This document shows positions 47,038 to 55,417 of a stretch of 64,000 nucleotides of DNA, in pieces. Numbering within the stretch: the first letter of the stretch is position 1; every line of letters starts with the position of its first letter. The notes under the pieces were generated by a model that ran no database searches, was not told the DNA's origin, and saw only the letters and a program-made list of their open reading frames with translations. Both the position numbers and the translations under genes were made by a program. Source of the stretch: Isoetes taiwanensis (taxonomy: Eukaryota > Streptophyta > Lycopodiopsida > Isoetales > Isoetaceae); assembly GCA_021234155.1 (NCBI GenBank), contig JAJEKV010000035.1:1862001-1926000 (forward strand), in the 5' to 3' direction.

Positions 47038-47500
47038 TTAGCCAGTAGAGACCAGGTATTGGAGTGCATGTAAGTCACCACCAACATCTTTCAGGACGGC
47101 AACCTTTCTTCTCAGCTCAGCCATCACCTTATCAGATAGCTTTGAGGTGTGCTGTTGGTTCTTTGATTTCCTGTTTTGCAGAAATTCCTTCGACCAAAAG
47201 ACGTATTTCTTGATGTCATCAGCAGACACGCCATACTTGTCTAGCAGGCCGACTTCAGACAATGTTACATCACCAGATAGCTTCTGAAGTTCTTCACCAA
47301 CTGCTACCTTCATAACTCGCATGTTCTTTATATGAGTGCAACAATCAATGAAGGACATTTTATCCTTAACTGAAGAAGCCTTCTTGTACAGAACTTCTTT
47401 GTTTATGCATTGATTTAACAACCAAATGATTTCATCATCTTGAAGGCGCTGTACTTGAAACTCATCTGTTGAGTAATCTTGTGGAGTATAAGTTGGTGGA
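47038..47500 (-). pseudogene. Helical middle region, downstream copy, fused after the HAD domain
   Basis: This reads RLQDDEIIWLLNQCINKEVL, then SFIDCCTHIKNMRVMKVAVG and LLDKYGVSADDIKKYVFWSK, ending ALQYLVSTG plus stop. In the upstream copy this segment follows KTTEMRKVK; here it follows the HAD C-terminal YSTDEF. That out-of-order joint at about 47455-47465 is the tandem-duplication breakpoint. Confidence 0.7.
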
Positions 47501-47943
47501 TTTAGAGCCTGACCTTGATTATAAAAGCACTTAAGAGCATCATCATCTACTATTATGATGTCCTCTTTCTTTTGAATGCCAAGCTGATCCATCATAGTAC
47601 CAAGATGTTTCACGAAGACCGGTTTGCCATCCGGATCTCTTGGATGTGGAAACTTTATACACTTACTTTAGTCCCAAATCGTTACAAAGTCTCGATTCAT
47701 GCCTGGTAACACCCTAAGTACTTCATCAACATTCCATTGAGGACCAGATGGCAACTCGAAACAATCTGAACGCCTCATTCATCATATCTTCTAAGTGTGG
47801 ACGAGGATAGATCCACTTAGTGTTCGACTCTAGAGGGACTTGCTCGAAGTCATCCCTGTTAATAAGCTTCTTAGGAAACGTTTTACAAAGGACACCATTC
47901 AGATCGAAGACAATGATTTTGTCACAAGCAGGTGGAGGCCTGA
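47466..47943 (-). CDS. FCP1/NIF-like HAD-family domain
   Basis: After an acceptor near 47943 the frame reads CDKIIVFDLNGVLCKTF (motif I, DxDx(T/V) with the second Asp replaced by Asn), then NTKWIYPRPHLEDMMNEA and VAIWSSM (motif II). After a short break, VLPGMNRDFVTIWDQSKC follows, then FVKHLGTMMDQLGI and KKEDIIIVDDDALKC (acidic DD motif). This is the order of FCP1-like CTD phosphatases. The Asn in place of the general acid/base Asp argues against normal phosphatase catalysis; DLNG forms are known in plant NIF-domain proteins. It is part of the multidomain minus-strand locus 51.7 to 45.15 kb. A frame problem near 47730 lies at a CAG/CTG-type difference, so the state of the gene is uncertain. 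Confidence 0.75.
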
Positions 47944-47988
47944 ACCATGGAAAACAAAGAGTTAGCCATGCAAAAGTGTTCTGCATTA

Positions 47989-48042
47989 CACGCCAAGCGC
48001 GTTTTATCCTTCATAAATAAGCTACATATCGCGCTTGGCGTG
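47989..48042. repeat. Small hairpin element in an intron, copy 2
   Basis: A perfect 13-bp inverted repeat CACGCCAAGCGCG / CGCGCTTGGCGTG at the two ends of a 54-bp segment. It fills about half of a roughly 110-bp intron (donor GTAATTCACGCC at about 48052, acceptor TTCAG near 47943), starting five bases after the donor. Confidence 0.8.
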
Positions 48043-48052
48043 AATTACCTTT

Positions 48053-49215
48053 CATCGTCGCCGTCATCCGCAGCAGTCGTAGCGTCTACTTCACTCCCCG
48101 GATGCTTACTGTCAGAAGCATGAACGCCACCGTTAAGTTCGGACACGTTCTCTTCTATGAAAGCTACCACAGGGGGTTTGATTCCTAACCTCAGTGGTTG
48201 CATCTGAGATTGCATGATCATCCATTTGGTATCGAACCGCCTAATCGCATACCCCCAAAATTTGGACATTACCGGTTGGAATGTTATGAAGCATGGACTC
48301 CAAATTTTTCTCCATGGTCTCCGCGTTCCGCTCTAGCATTTCGGCCTTCTCCTCGGGGGTTGCATTGCTTTTTGAACATTCTGGAGTTGCACTCGGAGGC
48401 TTTTGTGAACTAGTATTCTGCTTCTGCCCTTTGTAAGGTACCAAAGCCCACGGGTTTTTATCTTTGACAGGACCCCAATCAGCCGTGGCTAGTACCTTTT
48501 CGAAGAACACTTCGAGGAAATCCCTGGACTGGTCATCGTTGACGAAACTTAAACATCTTCTTGATGTCTTCAGGGCCTCTCTACCAATATACCCTCCAAC
48601 ATGCAATTCACAGCAAGTGGTATCAAGTAGTGCAAATGCCTCAACAAGATAGCTTGCCAGATTGTTTGCAAACCCATGTTTATTCAAGGGTCCCTTTTCT
48701 TTTGTCAGCAATTCCAGAGTGATGTCTTTTCGGTAGAGGTTAGGAACATCAAATTCCTCGCCTTCATTTGCTTCATCCTCATCATCTGCTTTGTAGAAGA
48801 CATTTTTCAAGTTGGGTTCATCCAAAAGAAAACACTGCCATGCACCTTTATCCGATGTCCCTTTGCTCTTAGCTACCTCATAGTCGTCATCTGGCACAAG
48901 GGATATCATTATGAAGATTATACAAGCGCTTTTATACTACATCCTCAAATCAGTATCCTTTGTCTCAAAGAGAAGAGAGCCTTCCCTAAGGACCTTTAGG
49001 CATTCCAAGTCGTATGAAGCCACCAAAGCATGCATATGAGGCTCTCCTGGGGGGCATATGATGACAATAGTAAAGAGCTTCTGAGTTGTTAAGCCTATGC
49101 AGCTACTAAAAAAACTGTTGTACTCCTGTTGAGTCATCCCCTTCTCTCCTTTTGCAGTCCTGCTATCCAATACAAACAAAGAAATATTACGAGGGCCTAT
49201 TGTTGTATCGGGTAG
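48053..49215 (-). CDS. Methyltransferase-like region and acidic linker
   Basis: In order: ISLFVLDSRTAKGEKGMTQQ and KLFTIVIICPPGEPHMHALV near 49.2-49.0 kb; PDDDYEVAKSKG..WQCFLLDEPNL at 48.9 kb; then SYLVEAFALLDTTCCELHVG, GYIGREALKTSRRCLSFVND and DQSRDFLEVFFEKVL near 48.6-48.5 kb. The last stretch resembles the AdoMet-binding end of amino DNA methyltransferases (G-x-G...AA...R.cig.d.d), but the glycine motif is imperfect and no catalytic DPPY/NPPY is obvious, unless the ICPPG at 49.07 kb plays that part. A low-complexity Ser/Thr/Glu linker follows (QKPPSATPECSKSNATPEEK), then GGVHASDSKHPGSEVDATTA. Methyltransferase identity is a guess; the coding nature is clear. Confidence 0.5.
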
Positions 49216-49640
49216 GAGATCTTTTTAGCCAGTAGAGACCAGGTATTGGAGTGCATGTAAGTCACCACCAACATCTTTCAGGACGGCAACCTTTCTTCTC
49301 AGCTCAGCCATCACCTTATCAGATAGCTTTGAGGTGTGCTGTTGGTTCTTTGATTTCCTGTTTTGTAGAAATTCCTTCGACCAAAAGACGTATTTCTTGA
49401 TGTCATCAGCAGACACGCCATACTTGTCTAGCAGGCCGACCGAGACAATGTTACATCACCGATAGCTTTCGAAGTTCTTCACCAACCGCTACCTTCATAA
49501 CTCGTGATGTTCTTTTTATATGAGTGCAACAATCAATGAAGGACATTTTATCCTTAATCAAGAAGCCTTCTTGTACGTAACTTCTTTGTTTATGCATTGA
49601 TTTAACAACCAAATGATTTCATCATCTTGAAGGCGCCTTT
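49216..49640 (-). CDS. Helical middle region, upstream copy
   Basis: Same segment as 47038-47500 in its native place. The C-terminal half (MSADDIKKYVFWSKEFLQNR..) is identical; the N-terminal half is shifted repeatedly at CAG/CTG-type sites (for example cttcagac in the sister copy versus cgagac here). Confidence 0.6.
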
Positions 49641-50069
49641 GACTTTCCTCATCTCGGTAGTCTTGAGATCAAATATTGAAGTATCTTGAGGAGGCACTTC
49701 GTCCCATTGGGTCCGGTAGTCTGTTTCTCGAGCATAAGCATCCTGGAATTCGTTCCACTCGCCTGGACTTCCCCGCCAAGAGGCGATATATTGTAGGCAT
49801 CTGTAGGACCTCACGGAAGTTGCTTCGCACGCCTCACCGCTTCCTCCCGCTTTTTTTCCCTGCTTTTTTGGCTCTTGGTTTCCTATCTTGGATGATAGTC
49901 CGAGCCAAGATCTTTCCAATGCCTTAAACTCCTCGGACTTGTTCCTCCCTGTTTTTGTTTTGGGGGTCTTCCATATTCTATCCATTGTCGGGCGGGCATG
50001 ACTGAAGTTGTTCCACGTAAGGGCTGCACGTAAGGAAAGCATGTCAGCCAATATGAGCGGGGCATACAA
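49641..50069 (-). CDS. Basic linker exon of the multidomain locus
   Basis: This reads ADMLSLRAALTWNNF, then KTGRNKSEEFKALERSW and SWRGSPGEWNEFQDAYARET, then TSIFDLKTTEMRKVK, running into the helical region. Open for 155 codons, with an acceptor near 50075. No domain recognised. It lies between the ParB-like and the helical parts and is present once. Confidence 0.5.
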
Positions 50070-50074
50070 AAATT

Positions 50075-50467
50075 AACCTTTTAGATCAAGCAAAAAGGAT
50101 AATCGAAACGCCAAAGCGTACCGTGCCAATTGCTACTGGCGTGAATTCAATTTGCCAATTCGATGCGTGGCGTGAATTCATGTCGCCAATTCAAGGCGCG
50201 CGCGGTATTCATCCGTGAATTGTCAAGATGAATACACGCCACGCACAATTGCCAATGTATTGCATTTTGATCAATGTGCGTTGGCATAATAAGGCGTGGC
50301 GTCAGTATTCATGCCGACAATTCAGCGGAAGAATACACGCCAGCGCCAATTGGCAAAAGATGAATTCATGCCACGCCAATTGGCACGCCTTGACACACGC
50401 TGGACCTAGTCTACTACTGTTATTCCTACTTGATATATCTGACTCTATTCCACCAAATATACTAACC
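50075..50467. repeat. Intron filled with inverted CACGCC / GGCGTG words
   Basis: Between the ParB-like exon donor (about 50467) and the next exon, the sequence is made of alternating ggcgtgaattca, tgaattcatgccacgcc, gccaattggc and acacgccagcgcc words in both orientations. It resembles nested copies of the small hairpin family seen at 45.85, 47.99, 53.8 and 60.4 kb. Confidence 0.65.
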
Positions 50468-51700
50468 TTTTATAAAGAAAGACTTCGCCCATTTCGTTCA
50501 ATGTTGCACTAATCTCTGCCAGGTCCTCTGCAGGGGTATGGGGGCTTAGAAACCGACACCTCCTGTGGTTGTAATGTAGCAGATACATTGTTTGTCCGGT
50601 TTGCTTAGCCTGGTTGGATAGGGATCGTTGTGCCTCAATAGAATGCTGTCCGTCAATAATAAGGAAGCATACATTAGGGTTCTCCACTGTTAGCTCTTCT
50701 AGTGTTGTCCACTGGAGTGGAGCATCCTTTTTCTTATCCCAAGGAAGCACATCACTGGTATAGGAACTTGGCCCGATTCCTCACCATCGCCCTCAATATT
50801 TCTCTTGCATGCCTGTGGTCATACCTCCCCGCTAACAAGACTTGACTTATGTGATCTCACCCGGACGGTCAACATGGATGGGATGTGTAAACGATTGGCC
50901 AAGTGGGTAGTTATCCAGATACTTGACTAGCCTACTCATTGCCTCCAACCGCAATTTCTTTTCGAGTCATTTTTGCCAAAATGCCATCAACAATTTGCTG
51001 TTGGGGATGTCCTTTCCTAAGTCCAGCAATCTTCGTACATCATTGATATCATTTTGATGCTTCATCTCCTCCAGGTAGTAACTTGGAGAAGGTCCTCGCA
51101 AAGCTCTCCTCACTGCAGACACCCCTTCACTAATAGAAACTGGAGTGGGGACGGATTTTGAGGCCATCCATACTTGAAACATGACTCAAAGACTCACGCC
51201 CTTCTTCATCAGACCATCTTTGAAAGCAGTTGCCCTAGCATGTGTAAATCTGACGAGATCTTTCTTGTGGTTCTTCACAACCTCCACTAGGAGTTGACAA
51301 CATATGTCATCCTGCTCCTCACAAGTGATAAGAATACCTTGTTTCTTCATAAGATCGGTCTCTTTCTTTCCGGAGTGTAACAGTCAAGATCCACCTTACC
51401 ATTTGTTTTGCCTACATCAACATACCACTCCTACTTGTCATCCATCTTCTCCTCGGGGCATGGAGGATGCAGGCGGTTTTCGATAATGGATCCGCTATCA
51501 TCCATCGACAATGCATAGGATCCGCTGGCGTCCTCATTGGGCTTTCCTTCTTCTCACGTGAGCCGGAGCTTTGGAGTATCTTCCGAGCCTCTTGCTTTCT
51601 TAGGGAGGAGGTGTAGGAGCTACCATTCGGTTTTGTCTCTTCTTCCCCGCAAGCGAGGGTGCAATACACGCTTAGCGATTTCGGGTGGTCATCAATTCGG
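50468..51700 (-). CDS. ParB-like DGQHS module and N-terminal region of the multidomain locus
   Basis: From the 5' side: SYTSSLRKQEARKILQSSGS near 51.6 kb; GILITCEEQDDICCQLLVEV, then KNHKKDLVRFTHARATAF near 51.3 kb; VSAVRRALRGPSPSYYLEEM near 51.1 kb; SFTHPIHVDRPGEIT near 50.9 kb; then WTTLEELTVENPNVCFLIID with GQHSIEAQRSL at 50.68-50.62 kb. A VDGQHR-like turn after a beta strand is the hallmark of the ParB/Srx nuclease-like fold (and of DGQHR proteins). The rest shows no ParB helix-turn-helix. Several frameshifts occur. ParB likeness rests on this motif only; the ParB-plus-methyltransferase order recalls prokaryotic mobile-element proteins, which is inference. Confidence 0.5.
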
Positions 51701-52250
51701 TCAGGCTAAAAGTACTGAGAATGGCATACGGTCCCCAATTCTGGACATGCACTCATAAAGGCGTGCAATTACAAAGATGCCTAATGAGACACTCAAGGCA
51801 GGCCAACTAAACACGGTCATACTACTTTACAAATTATAGACGAAACGCTTAATCACGAAAGCGTGACAATTTAACACGGGAAGGACATTTATTATGCAGA
51901 TGCAAATACAAGTCACCGCTACGTAAATAATAGACGAGGAGTATAGGCGTAAGATACTGAGCAAATACAAGAAATACAAGAAAATACTGAGCAAAAAAGG
52001 TGCACACTAATCGAGCAATGAACAATGAATGAATAACACACGTAACGATGACAATCCGACCTTCAAAGCACCTTCTCGTGGCCCGCCCGAGTTTGGAGCA
52101 AAGACGACCTTTGGGCAAGCATCTTCACGATGATCTTGAGCCTGAGTTCTTGAGTTCTTGAGCTCTCGGAGTTCTTTGAGCGTCTGAGCACAAAAAGCAA
52201 TCAAAAGCAAGAAATGGAATTCAAAAACTTATATAGATTTCCATAAAGGA
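51701..52250. other. Upstream flank of the multidomain locus
   Basis: Short minus-strand frames (52210-52007) have no domain. Presumed promoter or further 5' exon of the minus-strand gene; nothing supported. Confidence 0.35.
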
Positions 52251-52254
52251 TCAG

Positions 52255-52470
52255 TGGTCGACTTTTCGATCGACGGGTTTCATTCGGATCGACTTTTGAT
52301 CGACGGTCGATAGAAGAAGCGGTTATTAAAATTTTGGATCGACTTTTAATCGACGGTCCGATAGAAAGAAGCGGTTATTAAAATTTTATGGATCGACTTT
52401 TAATCGGCGGTCCGATAGAAGGTAGCGGATATTTAAATTTCATGGATCGACTTTTTAATCGACGGTTAGC
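52255..52470. repeat. Minisatellite with nested palindromes, about 50-54-bp unit x4
   Basis: Units begin gatcgactttt at about 52287, 52337, 52391 and 52444, with a partial unit before. Each holds atcgac...gtcgat-type inverted words and a cggttattaaaatttt linker. Confidence 0.85.
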
Positions 52471-52832
52471 AATCTTACGATTGGGCCTAATGGGCGGGGC
52501 CGATGACGAAGCAAGCATAAATGGCTCACGACCTAATCACGTATTGTCAAATCCCATAATTAGATTTCACTTTCGGCTAGAAAAGCATTACAATTAAGCG
52601 GATAATTTGAAACTACCACCTAATCTTGCCTTGAGCCTTTCTTGTCATTCGAACTCGAAAAGAACTTGGAAGAACGGGAAGAACTCAAAGAACGGGAAGA
52701 AGCCTACCGAGGCGATGTCGGCGCCTTCATGTAAGTTCATCTACTCTTCCGTAACCCAAGCTCCAAATTAATCCCATGATCTTGCGACATTGAACAGCCG
52801 TTGGAGAAGAATGCTACATGTGACGGCCTAAT

Positions 52833-53081
52833 TTGAAGAGGAGGGTGGGAAATTGCAAGATAGAATCGGGCCGACACGGAAGCAATCGCCATGGAGTTCC
52901 TCTTGGAAATGATCATGTGAAGATTCTAGCAACCAGTTGTCATTTCAACGATGAAGCATTACCCAGAAGGCATCCTGATGGAGACACAGTGGGTGAAAGC
53001 ATCGGAACCTTTGTTGCATGGCCAGTAATTCGCTTAAAGAAGGTGAGTTTCATTTTCTTGGAAGACATAGAGGAAGATTGA
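52833..53081 (+). pseudogene. DUF8039-like exon, copy A
   Basis: This reads KRRVGNCKIES...HGVPLG, then NDHVKILATSCHFNDEALP and DTVGESIGTFVAWPVIRLKK, ending by donor or stop near 53081. The C-x-(I/L)...HG.PLG...V.I......LP..D..TVGE.IG.FVAWP pattern is that of a plant transposon-associated family I recall as DUF8039. It stands alone here as one exon; the part N-terminal to HGVPLG differs from copy B at CAG/CTG sites. Confidence 0.6.
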
Positions 53082-54296
53082 GTGCTCATACTAAAATGCA
53101 CAAGTTGATTATATCATATGTATGAAATTAAAACGCTTGCATGTCAGACCATTCATTCAATATTGCAAAACTATAAGGCCTGCAGACCAGAGCATTCAGG
53201 AATTTAAAAAACACTGTATTCTTTACATGGATGGGATATTCTTTAAAAAACCTGCATTCTTTATATTGTTTTAATTACATCTGTGTGTTATTCATCTATG
53301 TGTTATTCATCTGTGTGTTGTTCCTCACTAGTCTCAAATGCTGGCACAATAGTCTCAAATGCTGTTGAAAAAAGTTAAACTGGCATACAAGATTCTCGCA
53401 AATAAGATGGAAAAACTATTGGGATATTACCCAAAATGGCCGAGGAGTGCGAACTCTAATTATCACTTAGCATTCTCCATTTCAAGCCCCTCCGATAAGC
53501 ACGACACTACTCATTGAATAAGCTTATGCTTGTAGCCTATGCTGGCACAGGAGGAACTTCAGTTGAATACAGCGCCCGGTATGTTCATTGAATACGCACG
53601 GCGAATTCATAAACTGTAGTTAGAGAGAAAACAAATTAGTGATTTCGCCATGAGCTAATACCATTCACTTGTAATTTAAATGCCATGCGTGTATCCTGTA
53701 TTGTACTTTAAAGCAAGATCGTAATTTCTTGAGAAGTCAGATCGTAATTTTAAATTTGAGAGAATCGTGAAATCACGCCAGCGCAAAAATATTTTTGTGT
53801 GCAAAATGTTTACATTTCAGTCCAATACGCTGGCGTGAACCGCATAAAGCTAATAATCAGATGCAATTCACGCAAAGCGTGTATTGACTGCTTGACAATT
53901 TAAACATTTTGCACACAAACATATTTCGCGCCGGCGTGATCTCACCGACTCTCTCAAAATTAAGAATGAAAGAGCCGAATTCAAAAGCGCCTTTCAAGAA
54001 ATTACGATTTATGCTTTCAAGTTAGAGTTGACACTAAAGAAAACATATTGCGGTCATTAAATCCTTGTATTGCCATTGAAAATTTTACATAGGGCCTTTT
54101 TATTTGAGTTGCCGAATTCAAAAAAACAGCTTCAGAAATTACAAATCCGCTTTCAAGTTAGAGTAGAAACTAAAGAAACATATTACAAATGAAATCCTTG
54201 TATTGCCATTGAAAAATTTTACATAAGGCCTTTTATTAGAGTTGCCCACTCACGTGTTACAAAAATTGAGAAGTTCTAGGCAGTTTAAGGAGATGC
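53082..54296. other. Spacer A with hairpin motifs
   Basis: Matches 59628-60850. Contains tcacgccagcgc...acgctggcgtgaa and cgcgccggcgtga words at 53770-53945 (the small hairpin family). A 200-bp segment with agaaattac..tttcaagttagagt is itself duplicated (53990-54120 and 54125-54250). No gene. Confidence 0.6.
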
Positions 54297-54299
54297 CTA

Positions 54300-54837
54300 G
54301 CTCCATTCATAATCCTCATTTGAGGCCTTTTTTGGAGATGCCCACCTAAGCTTTCCAAAAAAAAAACTAAATAACAAAACAAAAAAATCAGCCCCTCTAC
54401 CTCCTCCTCTTCTTCCTCCTCCTCTTCTTCCTCTGGCTTTCATCCGCCATCTTCGGGGGGATGTCTTCGGCAAAGATCTTAGTCTTTCTGAGGAGGAGAG
54501 GGCGCCCATAATCAATTTTTTTTTTCTTCTTCTAATTCTTCCCCGCCATTCTTCATCTGCTTCCTCCTTTTTCAATCTCGTCCTCCATCTCCTCATCTGA
54601 ATCAAGGGGAGTATGGGGGGACTCGGGGCTGTTGGTGCTGGTGCTCAGATAATCTTTTCCCGGGCGAAGCTTGCCCTGCAGAATAACTCCTCGCATTATC
54701 CGGATGTGGTGCTGGGAAGGCAGCCAACGGCATCGCATGAGGGGGGAATGGATTTCTTTATCAATTTTTTTATCGCCTCTGGAGCCTTCGGAGGCGCGAG
54801 GATGGGATGGGACGAGGCCGGCGGCATGGCTCACCAT
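54300..54837 (-). pseudogene. Acidic/basic low-complexity exon, copy A
   Basis: Minus-strand frame from 54837: SPLMRCRWLPSQHHIRIMRG, then VILQGKLRPGKDYLSTSTNS and PESPHTPLDSDEEMEDEIEK. After a shift it continues in a Glu/Arg-rich run from tandem ctcctcctcttcttc on the plus strand. It lies head-to-head with the DUF7869-like gene. No family recognised; low complexity makes the 3' half doubtful. Confidence 0.45.
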
Positions 54838-55417
54838 GGTAGAAGGCGCTAGAAATCAATGAAGGCGCTAGAAGGAAGAAAGGATTGGCGGTTGAAAGAA
54901 TGGAGGGTTTCATGCAAGATATAGAGTAGTTGCATGCAAGATTGTAATTATGATTCCATCACATCATACAAGATTTATATCATATACGAATTGGCTATCA
55001 TTACTTCTATTGAATTAATTACGCCCTAGGTTATCATTAATTCTCTATAGAATTACCCACATGTCGCCTATATACTTAAAACCTATGTTTTCATTAATTT
55101 TGTATAATTACCTAGACCCCAGCTATACTTACAACCAACTTTGGCCCATCTAGATTTACGACCTATACTTACCTCATTAGTACTACTAGCATATACTTAC
55201 CTCATTAGTACTACTAGCATACACCCTATGTTACCATTAATTTTGCAATAATTACCTACACCTAAGCTATACTTACAACCTATTTTTGGCTGCACTTACA
55301 ACATATATTTGTCCATTTAATGGTTTTTTTGGTATTTCTTAAAGTTCCCTTTAATCGATTCTCAAAATTACTTTGTCCTTTTTTCGAACTAATATTAAGA
55401 CATTTCACTTTATATAG
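54838..55417. other. Intergenic or first intron of DUF7869-like copy 1
   Basis: AT-rich; the phrase ctcattagtactactagcata is duplicated at 55172 and 55200. Same sequence at 61420-61954 with one copy of that phrase. Confidence 0.5.

Noticed and set aside
49676-49927. Plus-strand frame of 83 codons
   Set aside because: Shadow of the minus-strand linker exon at 49641-50069, which reads better as protein.
54297-54605. Arg/Gly-rich (RGG-like) protein on the minus strand
   Set aside because: The RGG run comes from a ctcctcctcttcttc tract in one of three frames; the acidic frame is equally open. Low complexity gives no basis for an RNA-binding call.
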